Shown: positions 1 to 5,718, counted from the stretch's first letter. The stretch is DNA of 6,755 nt from Promethearchaeota archaeon (GCA_030615235.1 JAUWZR010000142.1:1-6755); one strand, 5' to 3'. The notes: generated from the sequence alone by a model not told the origin. Made by a program: numbers and translations.

Positions 1-276
1 CGCTTGGGCAGCCATTCGTACTTCAAGATATCCAGCATCTGCAGTTTTTAAATCTGCACAAACTAACTTATCCGGGTGTGCCTTCTTTAATGCTTGAATG
101 GCTCGCATACCCTCAGATTTTATTAAAGGAGTTCCAGCTTCCAAAATATCTATAAAAGGAGCTACTTCTTTTGCCATCGCCAACGCATCATCTAATCTTT
201 CAAAATCCAAAGCTATTTGTAAACGCGGAATTTGTTGCTCGTTTTTACCTGTCTGTTGTAAACCATCACTACTCAT
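1..276 (-). CDS. hps: 3-hexulose-6-phosphate synthase, N-terminal part (runs off left edge)
   Basis: The first 92 residues are present; the rest lies beyond base 1. After a polar leader of about 17 residues comes beta-strand 1 (LQIALD, D24), then FIDILEAGTPLIKSEG (residues 41-56) and the D-L-K-x-x-D motif (D75, K77, D80). This combination is characteristic of the orotidine-5'-phosphate decarboxylase/HPS superfamily, and the GTPLIKxEG segment specifies HPS. The enzyme joins formaldehyde and ribulose 5-phosphate to form hexulose 6-phosphate. In archaea lacking the oxidative pentose phosphate pathway it is thought to run in reverse to make pentoses. It is cytosolic. An AGGAG Shine-Dalgarno sequence (287-291) stands 10 bases before the ATG and fixes the start. 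A TATA-like stretch lies near 307-318 but is poorly spaced. A C-terminal fusion to hexulose isomerase or another domain cannot be seen here. Confidence 0.88.
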   Translation of the reverse strand, partial: MSSDGLQQTGKNEQQIPRLQIALDFERLDDALAMAKEVAPFIDILEAGTPLIKSEGMRAIQALKKAHPDKLVCADLKTADAGYLEVRMAAQA

Positions 277-372
277 AATCACTTTGCTCCTAATTTTTAT
301 TTTACAAATATAATTTAAGTAATTTTTTTCTTTCTTATTTATCTTTCATGTGTTATACGGAATATTTATTTA

Positions 373-434
373 TTTTTTTTTTTGATGATTTTGTGTGTTG
401 TCTTGTTCTTTTTGTCTTTGTCTTAGTAATTCCG
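373..434. repeat. homopyrimidine-biased low-complexity intergenic stretch
   Basis: The 167-base gap between hps and the ICMT-like gene contains a run of 11 T (373-383). It is followed by a G/T/C-only stretch with several TGTCTT/GTCTTT-like units. On the minus, transcribed strand this reads as a purine-rich untranslated segment ahead of hps. I see no conserved structured RNA. It may be slippage-prone DNA or part of a leader. Confidence 0.4.
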
Positions 435-443
435 TCTTAATAG

Positions 444-968
444 TTAAAAAAAAATTACTTTTTTTTGAAAAAATATTTTTAAAGATGGGAAGATAAATGG
501 AACCGATTTTTTATAATTTTTATAATCTTCACCAAATCTTTCCAATAACTCTTTCTCTTCCCATTTAGCTACAAATATAAATAAAATGGTGAATAACAAA
601 CTAATTATGAGCATCATAGTTAATGAAAAGATGAAAGTCCATCCAAAAAAAGCAAATATCGCTCCTAAATACAACGGATTTCTTGTATAATGATAAATTC
701 CTGTTGTGATAAGTTTACTTTCTGATTTTGATTTAAATAATTCATTTCCAAATGCTCTTTTAATTGTTAAAACTCTTAGCGCACAAATTAAAAAGTAAAA
801 TCCACAACCTAAAAATATTAACCCAACTAATAATCTCCAAAAATAAGGAATAGGAAGAAAAAAGGGGAATTTAAAAAGAAAAATTATTCCTATTGCGATT
901 ATTGAGAAAAAAATTACAGTTATAATTATTAAAAGCCATATTGGAGGAATTTTTTTCTGTTTAATCAT
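444..968 (-). CDS. ICMT/PEMT-like integral membrane methyltransferase (first copy)
   Basis: A 174-residue multi-pass membrane protein. Hydrophobic segments lie at about residues 10-32, 42-64 and 99-134, the last long enough for a helical hairpin. The family core follows: L-I-T-T-G-x-Y (86-92), R96-N97-P98-x-Y100-L-G, then E137-E138 and a C-terminal FGEDYKNYKKSVP block. This is the SAM- and substrate-binding region of the isoprenylcysteine carboxyl methyltransferase / phospholipid N-methyltransferase group (PF04140/PF04191-like). The family methylates lipidic or prenylated substrates at the membrane; the substrate cannot be read from the sequence. The ATG at 968 has no clear Shine-Dalgarno sequence. 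A TATA-like AAATTATA (minus strand, 996-1003) would give a leader of only a few bases. It is about 59 bases downstream of the SAM methyltransferase and shares its strand, but co-transcription is unproven. Confidence 0.85.
   Translation of the reverse strand: MIKQKKIPPIWLLIIITVIFFSIIAIGIIFLFKFPFFLPIPYFWRLLVGLIFLGCGFYFLICALRVLTIKRAFGNELFKSKSESKLITTGIYHYTRNPLYLGAIFAFFGWTFIFSLTMMLIISLLFTILFIFVAKWEEKELLERFGEDYKNYKKSVPFIFPSLKIFFQKKVIFF
446..454 (-). terminator. T-tract terminator candidate overlapping a stop codon
   Basis: Nine consecutive T on the minus strand form the last codons and the first base of the TAA stop of the membrane methyltransferase gene. Oligo-T tracts suffice for intrinsic termination in many archaea. 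The tract is also phenylalanine coding sequence, so its role is inferred. Confidence 0.35.
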
Positions 969-1027
969 CTAAAAAATCACTTTTTTCTAATCTCATATAA
1001 TTTTTGATACCAATAGGAGCAGATTCT

Positions 1028-1699
1028 TTACTTCTTGAGAGAGATTTTCATCCAGCCATCTGATAATTCCATTCGAAATTTATCCTTAAATTTAGTAGAT
1101 TGAAGTAGACTTTTAATTTTGGTATGATATTCTTCCCAATCAAATCCATGAAGTCTTTGAATTTTACTGAAGATTAAGTATTGAAAAAAACTGTATTTTT
1201 GCATCAATTTTACTGTTTCTTTATCCGGAAGATTATAACAACCATCATAAATCCAAGCTTCTCCATTATGTTTTAAAACCCGATAACTTTCGTTAAAAAC
1301 TTTAACAGGGTGCTTCCAATGGTGAAATGAACCTGTGCTTACTATGAAATCAATTGATTCATCTTTAAATGGTAATTCCGTAGCATTATTATTTTTAAAT
1401 AGTATATTCCTAATGCCTTTTGCATTATGAGTTGCAATCTGTACCATTTTCCTGCTTAAATCAATCCCATAAATTTGGAGTTTTGGTATTCTTTTTGCTA
1501 TCTCTATTGATAGATAGCCTGTCCCCGAACCTAAATCTATTAATGTTCCCTTTTTTATTTTATAAACAATGTCTTTGGCAATCTTTAATTCTGGTTTACT
1601 CAGAAGCCTTTTTATAAAGATATTGTAAAAAATCGCACCTGGTCCAGGGACACGTTCAATTCTTTTTTGAAAACCCCTCACAAATTTATCTAAAAACAT
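1028..1699 (-). CDS. class I SAM-dependent methyltransferase, UbiE/Methyltransf_11-like
   Basis: A soluble 223-residue protein with a Rossmann-type SAM fold. Motif I is L-I-D-L-G-S-G-T-G (53-61). The ribose-binding acid is D80 in YGIDLS. The adenine-contacting region is N103-L109 (NNNATEL), followed by PFKDESIDFIVSTGSFHHW (110-128) and the VLKHNGEAWIYD strand. The order and spacing match Methyltransf_11 / UbiE-like enzymes. The acceptor (quinone, other small molecule, lipid) cannot be assigned, and the C-terminal 60 residues, which would bind it, are unfamiliar. The ATG at 1699 is chosen because it lies 28 bases from a TATA-like element. An ATG at 1709 is in another frame. Only a weak GTGA precedes the start, so a leaderless or short-leader transcript is plausible. 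Confidence 0.85.
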   Translation of the reverse strand: MFLDKFVRGFQKRIERVPGPGAIFYNIFIKRLLSKPELKIAKDIVYKIKKGTLIDLGSGTGYLSIEIAKRIPKLQIYGIDLSRKMVQIATHNAKGIRNILFKNNNATELPFKDESIDFIVSTGSFHHWKHPVKVFNESYRVLKHNGEAWIYDGCYNLPDKETVKLMQKYSFFQYLIFSKIQRLHGFDWEEYHTKIKSLLQSTKFKDKFRMELSDGWMKISLKK

Positions 1700-1723
1700 A
1701 TTGATTCATTTTTTCACGGAAAT

Positions 1724-1731
1724 ATTTTATA
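1724..1731 (-). promoter_or_regulatory. A-box (TATA) candidate for the SAM methyltransferase
   Basis: TATAAAAT on the minus strand, centred about 28 bases before the ATG at 1699. Archaeal TATA boxes sit about 25 bases before the transcription start, so the message would begin almost at the start codon. Confidence 0.4.
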
Positions 1732-1845
1732 CTCTTTATATTAATTTTAAAAATCTTCAACTGTTTAATTTTTTAACCTATAAGGAATAATTATAGAAAG
1801 TTCTGCTGTTAAATAAGATAATTCCCTTTGAAATTCCAACGATTT

Positions 1846-2670
1846 TCAGCTTATGTGTTCTTGGACAAAATTCCATATTATTCTATTGGTTTCCGCAGGG
1901 GACTCAATGTTAAATGCGTGCCCTACTCCTGGAATAATCTCCAATTTAGAATTCGGAATCTCTTCATGTATAGATTGTATCTCTCCCGGTATTGACATTT
2001 TATCTTTTGATCCAGAAAGGATTAACGTAGGTTGAATGATATCTTTTATTGAATCTCTCATATCAAAATTTTTTAAAGCTTCATTTTGGTTAATATAATC
2101 CTTATAACGAGGAGGATCCACTAACTGGGCACAAAAGTTCATGTCTTTGCTAATTTCATCGAAAAATTCTCTATCGTTCTCTAATCTTTTTTTAAACTCT
2201 CTGGAATAAACAGTGGGAAACCAAAACTTTACCCTTTGCTCTAAATCTAAGTCCTTTAACATATTATATATGAGAAGATTTTGATCGCTCGTTTTTGGGG
2301 GGTAATAAATAGTTGTCCCACACAAAATCAGCGTTTTGGCCATCTTAGGATATTTTAAGGCAAATTTCTGAGAAATCATTGCGCCCATACTTGATCCACA
2401 TAAGTGGATACCTTCCATTATACCAAGATAATCAAGTAGATGTTTAAGATCTTCTACAAACAGTTCCATCGTATATGGAAAGTCTGGGCGAGAAGATTTC
2501 CCGACTCCGCGGTTGTCAAACGCAACTACAGTCATTTTATCCCTGAAAAAATCAATCTGATAATTCCACATTTGTAATTTCGTGAAACTGCCACTTACAA
2601 AAACTATTGGCTCTCCGCTTCCTTCCATTATATAGTTTATATCAATATTGTTATACGAAAAACTAGGCAT
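1846..2670 (-). CDS. alpha/beta-fold hydrolase
   Basis: A cytosolic 274-residue alpha/beta hydrolase. Counted from the ATG at 2670, the segments in order are an oxyanion-region PIVFVSGS strand (about 21-28), FDNRGVGKSSRP (51-62), the nucleophile elbow G-S-S94-M-G, the catalytic acid D223 in SGSKDK and the catalytic histidine H251 in GVGHAFNIE. The full Ser-Asp-His triad and normal length indicate an active member of the Abhydrolase_1/6 family, as in esterases, C-C hydrolases or haloperoxidase-like enzymes. The substrate is unknown. A GTG at 2679 would add three residues. The ATG is preferred because GGGTGA (2676-2681) sits five bases before it and no Shine-Dalgarno sequence precedes the GTG. 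A TATA-like box at 2710-2717 predicts a leader of about 18 bases that includes this ribosome site. It appears independent of its neighbours. Confidence 0.88.
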   Translation of the reverse strand: MPSFSYNNIDINYIMEGSGEPIVFVSGSFTKLQMWNYQIDFFRDKMTVVAFDNRGVGKSSRPDFPYTMELFVEDLKHLLDYLGIMEGIHLCGSSMGAMISQKFALKYPKMAKTLILCGTTIYYPPKTSDQNLLIYNMLKDLDLEQRVKFWFPTVYSREFKKRLENDREFFDEISKDMNFCAQLVDPPRYKDYINQNEALKNFDMRDSIKDIIQPTLILSGSKDKMSIPGEIQSIHEEIPNSKLEIIPGVGHAFNIESPAETNRIIWNFVQEHIS

Positions 2671-2675
2671 ATTAT

Positions 2676-2681
2676 TCACCC
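2676..2681 (-). promoter_or_regulatory. Shine-Dalgarno sequence deciding the hydrolase start
   Basis: GGGTGA on the minus strand, five bases before the ATG at 2670. It overlaps the competing GTG start (2679), so it supports the shorter protein. Confidence 0.6.
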
Positions 2682-2709
2682 ATTTCTAATATGTAAACTA
2701 ATAAAATCA

Positions 2710-2717
2710 GATATAAA
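2710..2717 (-). promoter_or_regulatory. A-box (TATA) candidate for the alpha/beta hydrolase
   Basis: TTTATATC on the minus strand, one base off the archaeal consensus TTTATATA. It is centred 43 bases before the ATG, so a start near 2688 would leave a short leader with the GGGTGA ribosome site. Confidence 0.45.
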
Positions 2718-2745
2718 AAGCCTTAATAAAATTTCGAGAAATAAA

Positions 2746-3516
2746 TCATCTACCAACTGAGGTAGCTTTTCCCATTGAGATGGGCTTCTCAAACATATTT
2801 TGGTAAATCTCGTTTGCTCTACGCTCGATTAACTCTCTTCTTTGAGTCTTACCTATTTTAGGCTTTTGGTATCGCTCCAACGCAATATTACGCCACTTCT
2901 TTTTCCACGCTGGGAAGCCAGTCTTAACGTAGCGTTCCCGATTTGGAAAGTCTTGACATACCCAATTAAACAAGATAAAATACCTCTTGATACCTGAGTC
3001 CATCGTAAGATTGTTCGAGCGCACTCCTAATTTTCTGAGGTGTTGAATAAATCTGCCCTCCACAGCGTTCTGAAGCTCTCCTTCGACAATTGCCGGCTCG
3101 TAATATACCTTGTTCTCGTCAAAATATTCTCTAACAAGATCAAAACAATTACCCCGGCAGATGAGTATTCTATCACCCTCGCTGTGATTAAGTGCTTTAA
3201 GAGCTTTGATAACTATCTTTACAATATGTTTCTTCGGTTGATCCTCGTCCTTACCTTTGTTCTCTTCGTTATAAAGGCCAACTGGAACCGATTGAAAAAT
3301 AATTTTTCCCGTGCTCGTGTCTCGAAAGCCAATAAAGGCATTTCCAACAAGATCACCCGTCCCAGCATCGTCAATTTCTATTGTTCTTCCCTTCCACTCG
3401 CTGGGATTTATAGTGGATTGGCACGACTCTTGGTCGTCTTTTTCCGTTTTTGTCTTCATTAGTTTTGTAAATGTTCGGGATATTAAATATGTTATGACTT
3501 TGTCTTCACTCCTCAT
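2746..3516 (-). CDS. unrecognised protein with RNase H-like N-terminal signature
   Basis: A 256-residue soluble protein that I cannot place in a named family. Residues 1-43 are polar and probably disordered or mis-annotated. T45-I-E-I-D49-D50-A-G-T-G-D-L-V-G58 resembles the first strand and loop of RNase HII (D-E-A-G-R-G-x-x-x-G). Two further strands (59-65, 72-79), a helix (94-111), a strand-loop ILICRGNCFD (117-126), a strand around YYEPAIVEG (138-146) and a helix with E147 and E153 follow, broadly RNase H-like in order. The C-terminal third is Arg/Lys/Trp-rich (WKKKWRN, then a basic helix), suggesting nucleic-acid contact. A metal-dependent nuclease or binding role is inference. The start is uncertain: M1 has no Shine-Dalgarno sequence and lies in a palindrome, upstream of the transcription start predicted from the A-box. 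M20 (ATG at 3459) is an alternative. Base composition is richer in G+C than the neighbours, suggesting acquisition by transfer. Confidence 0.7.
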   Translation of the reverse strand: MRSEDKVITYLISRTFTKLMKTKTEKDDQESCQSTINPSEWKGRTIEIDDAGTGDLVGNAFIGFRDTSTGKIIFQSVPVGLYNEENKGKDEDQPKKHIVKIVIKALKALNHSEGDRILICRGNCFDLVREYFDENKVYYEPAIVEGELQNAVEGRFIQHLRKLGVRSNNLTMDSGIKRYFILFNWVCQDFPNRERYVKTGFPAWKKKWRNIALERYQKPKIGKTQRRELIERRANEIYQNMFEKPISMGKATSVGR

Positions 3517-3531
3517 TCTTTATTAAAGAAT
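3515..3531. promoter_or_regulatory. perfect 17-bp palindrome, operator candidate
   Basis: ATTCTTTA-T-TAAAGAAT, an exact 8+1+8 inverted repeat. It overlaps the nominal ATG (3514-3516) and abuts the A-box at 3531-3538. A site between TATA box and transcription start is a usual position for archaeal repressor binding. Confidence 0.5.
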
Positions 3532-3538
3532 ATTTAAA
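3531..3538 (-). promoter_or_regulatory. A-box (TATA), exact TTTAAATA
   Basis: On the minus strand this reads TTTAAATA, matching the archaeal TTTAWATA consensus. It is centred only 18-19 bases before the ATG at 3516, which would put the transcript start near 3508, inside the nominal coding region. If real, it favours a downstream start for the RNase H-like gene. Confidence 0.45.
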
Positions 3539-3671
3539 ATTTCTTCACACCAAAATTAACTTCAAATGTGATTATTAAATAACGAGATTAAAGTTATAAC
3601 AAAAGATTCATATCTGTGTTTAAAGAGATATTTCTTTCTCGAACAATAAATTAAGTGAAACTAATTATCGT

Positions 3672-3676
3672 AGGTG
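3672..3676 (+). promoter_or_regulatory. Shine-Dalgarno sequence for the original TfoX-like start
   Basis: AGGTG, seven bases before the ATG at 3684. It marks 3684 as the ancestral start of the TfoX-like gene, although that frame is broken 70 bases later. Confidence 0.5.
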
Positions 3677-3683
3677 TTAAAAT

Positions 3684-3759
3684 ATGGTCTATAACGAAAA
3701 AATGGACTCAGTATTAAACGAGATCATGTCAAAATGGAAAAACACCTCCAAAAAAAAAA
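3684..3759 (+). pseudogene. 5' out-of-frame segment of the TfoX-like gene
   Basis: From the ATG at 3684 the frame reads MVYNEKMDSVLNEIMSKW and then a Ser-Lys-Lys-Lys stretch, the expected first helix of a TfoX N-terminal domain. The 11-A tract (3750-3760) then shifts the frame, and this reading ends at the TAA at 3813-3815 after 43 residues. One A fewer would join it exactly to Met-Phe-Gly-Gly of the following ORF and give a normal protein of 108 residues. Confidence 0.65.
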
Positions 3760-4011
3760 ATGTTTGGGGGGACAGGGTATCTTATAAATGGGAATATGGT
3801 TGCCGGTATCCTTAAAGACTATTATGTGCTTCGATTGGGCGAAAAAAATGCTAACACAGCAATTAAATTACCCAAAATTGAATTATTCAATATAACAGGC
3901 AGAGCTATGAAAGGATGGGTTATGGCTAAAGAAAATGCCTTTTCTGATGATGATTTAGGAATTTGGTTGGGTAAGGCAAAAGAATTTGTAGATACTTTAC
4001 CTGCAAAATAG
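3760..4011 (+). CDS. TfoX N-terminal domain protein (main part, frame broken upstream)
   Basis: These 83 residues carry nearly the whole TfoX/Sxy N-terminal domain: MFGGTGYLINGNM (1-13), YYVLRLG, LFNITGRAMKGWV (43-55) and the C-terminal DTLPAK. Each block is a hallmark of PF04993-like proteins. The domain usually begins about 25 residues earlier; that part is encoded at 3684-3759 in another frame. Standalone members are small soluble proteins of poorly known function. The competence role of Sxy/TfoX in gammaproteobacteria should not be transferred to this gene. If the frame break is real, the product could arise by slippage on the A tract, or by initiation at 3760, which has no ribosome site. 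Otherwise the gene is dead or the sequence has an indel error. It ends 21 bases before the next plus-strand gene, so the two may be co-transcribed. Confidence 0.75.
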   Translation: MFGGTGYLINGNMVAGILKDYYVLRLGEKNANTAIKLPKIELFNITGRAMKGWVMAKENAFSDDDLGIWLGKAKEFVDTLPAK

Positions 4012-4032
4012 AATTTAATTATTGATTAAATT

Positions 4033-4584
4033 ATGATAAATCTTATTTTATTTTGGTTTATATTAGTGGGAGAAATAATGTTAGGTTTTGCTCTATTGAT
4101 ATCATATTTCTCTCCGTCTCGTCGAATTTGGCCACCTCCAGGAAAGAAAACTTGGCAGTTTTACTATATTTGGGTTTTAACATACTCATCGTTAATTGGA
4201 TTAATAATTCTTGGTTTTGTAGATTGGAATTCATTTATATTAGACTTACTTGTTTTGCGTGTCATCGGAGGGATAACATTTGCGTTAGGGATTTTTATCT
4301 TAATATGGGGAATGCGGACATTAAGCTTACATCTTTCACAAGGTCTTAAAGGTGAACTTATTACAAACGGACCTTATAAATTCTCTCGCAATCCCCAATA
4401 TATAGGTATTAACCTCGCTATTTTAGGCTACTTTTTTATAACAAATTCTTTTTTATCTCTGATTACTGGAGTTTTTGGCATATTTCTATTTTTCCTAATC
4501 CCTTTTGTTGAAGAACCGTGGCTAAAGGAAGTAATCGGTTCAAAATATGAAGAATATTGTAAAAAAGTGCGCAGATTTTTCTAG
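4033..4584 (+). CDS. ICMT/PEMT-like integral membrane methyltransferase (second copy)
   Basis: A 183-residue membrane protein. Hydrophobic spans lie at about residues 4-26, 45-63, 72-93 and 124-158. The catalytic block is E108-L-I-T-N-G-P-Y115-K-F-S-R119-N120-P121-Q-Y123-I-G, with the paired E160-E161 and the C-terminal YEEYCKKVRRF. This is the isoprenylcysteine carboxyl methyltransferase / phospholipid methyltransferase fold, binding SAM at the cytosolic face. It shares the core with the protein at 444-968. It differs by a longer N-terminus containing SPSRRIWPPPGKKTW (27-41), seen in a distinct subgroup of the family. The two are therefore probably not a recent duplication. The ATG at 4033 follows the TfoX-like stop by 21 bases and lacks a clear ribosome site. 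The substrate is unknown: membrane lipid, isoprenoid or prenyl-cysteine are all possible. Confidence 0.85.
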   Translation: MINLILFWFILVGEIMLGFALLISYFSPSRRIWPPPGKKTWQFYYIWVLTYSSLIGLIILGFVDWNSFILDLLVLRVIGGITFALGIFILIWGMRTLSLHLSQGLKGELITNGPYKFSRNPQYIGINLAILGYFFITNSFLSLITGVFGIFLFFLIPFVEEPWLKEVIGSKYEEYCKKVRRFF

Positions 4585-4588
4585 TTAA

Positions 4589-4597
4589 TTTTTTTTT
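4589..4597 (+). terminator. T9 terminator candidate
   Basis: A run of nine T begins four bases after the TAG stop of the membrane methyltransferase, typical of archaeal oligo-T termination. A small hairpin, ATCAAT-GCTTG-ATTGAT (4610-4626), follows it rather than preceding it, so this is not a bacterial-style terminator. Confidence 0.5.
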
Positions 4598-4818
4598 AAA
4601 AAATATTAAATCAATGCTTGATTGATGCAAAGGTAAGTTGATTTAAATTAGGATTATAATAACATTTATCTCCAGAACTAACTATCTTTCTATTTCGCTA
4701 TATTGAGTAAGAATATAAAGAATTAATACCGAGAAAAACATCTTATTTATTGATAATAATGACTTTAAAACAATTGGAGTATTTCTAATTTCCAAAATTA
4801 TATCTAATATGAAAAAAG

Positions 4819-5121
4819 ATGTTGACTAGTGAAGAAGTTATCAATACTTTAAGAAAAGAACTTTCTTTTTTAAAAAAGGAATTTAGAGTTAAAAAAATTG
4901 GGCTCTTTGGATCTTTTGCGAAAGGGAAGCCAAAAGAAGAAAGTGATATTGATATAATTGTAGAATTTGAAAAATCAATTGGATTAGCTTTTATGGATTT
5001 GGCTGATCATTTAGAAAATTTATTTAATAAGAAAGTGAATATTTTAACTCCCGAAGGAATAAGGAGTATTAGAGTAGAAAAAATTGCCCAAGAAATCAAT
5101 ATGAGCGTGATTTATGTCTAA
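4819..5121 (+). CDS. mntA: MNT-domain nucleotidyltransferase, MntA-type antitoxin
   Basis: A 100-residue minimal nucleotidyltransferase. It has the G31-S32-F33 nucleotide-binding motif and the D43-x-D45 metal pair (SDIDIIVEF), spaced as in the MntA family (GSF-x9-D-x-D). It ends in the usual IRVEKIAQEINMSVIYV segment. In characterised MntA-HepT pairs this protein neutralises the toxin by adding AMP to a tyrosine in the HEPN active-site motif. The position where many relatives have a third acidic residue (V-D-L/I-x-T) is N74 here (VNILT). The ATG at 4819 has no ribosome site. An ATG at 4809 stops after six codons. TATA-like stretches lie near 4773-4780 and 4794-4803. The last eight bases overlap the HEPN gene, so translation is coupled and the two form one operon. 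Confidence 0.9.
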   Translation: MLTSEEVINTLRKELSFLKKEFRVKKIGLFGSFAKGKPKEESDIDIIVEFEKSIGLAFMDLADHLENLFNKKVNILTPEGIRSIRVEKIAQEINMSVIYV

Positions 5122-5461
5122 AAGAAGAGTAATTGAAATTCTTAGCGATATAAAAGAGGCAATATCTAGAATTAAAAAATATATTATAAATCTAAATTTT
5201 GACCAATTTTTAAAAGACTTAAAAACTCAGGATGCTGTTGTAAGGAATTTTGAGATAATTGGTGAGGCCGTTAAACTTTTACCGGATAATTTAAAAAATA
5301 AATCTAAGTCAATCCCTTGGAATAAAATTGCTAGTATTCGAGATAGACTTATCCATCAATATTTTGGAGTGAATTATGAAATAATTTGGGCTATAATTGA
5401 AGAAGATTTAACTGATTTTTTACATAAAATAGATGATTTATTATCAAAAGAAATCCCTTGA
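5114..5461 (+). CDS. hepT: HEPN-domain RNase, HepT-type toxin (DUF86)
   Basis: A 115-residue all-helical HEPN protein. The complete catalytic and modification motif R76-D-R-L-I-H81-Q-Y83 (R-x4-H-x-Y) is intact, followed by GVNYEIIWAII. The helix with NFEIIGEAVKLLP (45-57) is typical of the DUF86/HepT family. These toxins act as dimers that cleave RNA in the cytosol, and Y83 is the expected AMPylation site of the partner antitoxin. The start overlaps the stop of the MNT gene by eight bases. Length, motif and order (antitoxin then toxin) all match known pairs, so I expect a functional module. A role in phage defence or stress response is inferred from the family, not shown here. Confidence 0.92.
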   Translation: MSKRRVIEILSDIKEAISRIKKYIINLNFDQFLKDLKTQDAVVRNFEIIGEAVKLLPDNLKNKSKSIPWNKIASIRDRLIHQYFGVNYEIIWAIIEEDLTDFLHKIDDLLSKEIP

Positions 5462-5509
5462 TAATATATTAAATGTTAACTCTATCAACCCTGTGAGCCC
5501 TATGAAAAG

Positions 5510-5605
5510 ATGGAGTTTTTTCATGTTGGAAGGAACTATCCCTATATTCAAAAGTGCGATACATTACGTAATGAGCGATTAGATGCTGAAGGATTTAAAA
5601 AATAA
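5510..5605 (+). CDS. possible 31-residue small ORF or gene remnant
   Basis: The frame is open from 5480 and has one ATG, at 5510, giving 31 residues that begin MEFFHVGRNYPYIQKC and end ...EGFKK before TAA. The composition (Tyr, Cys, Arg, Gly, His, few Lys/Ile/Asn) looks more like real protein than a translation of the surrounding A+T-rich DNA. The local base content is also higher in G+C than the flanks. There is no convincing ribosome site, only GTGAG twelve bases upstream. It could be a small protein, the decayed 3' end of a lost gene, or chance. I do not recognise a family. Confidence 0.25.
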   Translation: MEFFHVGRNYPYIQKCDTLRNERLDAEGFKK

Positions 5606-5628
5606 TATTATTCTAATATATATTATTT
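5600..5628 (+). repeat. A+T-only hairpin after the small ORF
   Basis: AAATAATAT (5600-5608) and ATATTATTT (5620-5628) pair over nine bases with an 11-base loop, covering the stop codon at 5603-5605. All pairs are A-T, so chance is a fair explanation. The rest of the 283-base gap (5462-5744) is A+T-rich, and I see nothing else before the promoter at 5711. Confidence 0.3.
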
Positions 5629-5710
5629 AATAAAACCTTCTCTTAATTATCAATATATGAAAGAATTTTGCTATTATCTATATTAGTTATAATTTCTACT
5701 AGAGAATATC

Positions 5711-5718
5711 TTTATATA
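5711..5718 (+). promoter_or_regulatory. A-box (TATA), exact TTTATATA
   Basis: TTTATATA matches the archaeal TATA consensus. Its centre is 30 bases before the ATG at 5745, predicting a transcript that starts about five bases before the codon. That fits the lack of a Shine-Dalgarno sequence for the antitoxin. Confidence 0.6.

Noticed and set aside
98..313. 71-residue plus-strand frame
   Set aside because: Antisense to the clear hps coding sequence; no family features.
415..434. GTCTT repeats as a CRISPR-like or regulatory array
   Set aside because: Units are very short, irregular and without spacers; simple low complexity explains them.
3040..3462. 140-residue plus-strand frame antisense to the RNase H-like gene
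   Set aside because: The minus-strand frame is longer, balanced in composition and has motif structure. The plus frame reads as a hydrophobic complement with no recognisable domain.
4053..4349. 98-residue frame inside the second membrane methyltransferase
   Set aside because: Shadow in another frame of a gene with clear family motifs.
4610..4626. ATCAAT-GCTTG-ATTGAT hairpin as a bacterial rho-independent terminator
   Set aside because: Only six weak pairs, and the T tract lies before rather than after it.
4794..4803. AAAATTATAT as the TATA box for the MNT gene
   Set aside because: It is only about 20 bases before the ATG, too close unless the start is wrong. CTTTAAAA at 4773-4780 is better placed, but neither is convincing enough to annotate.
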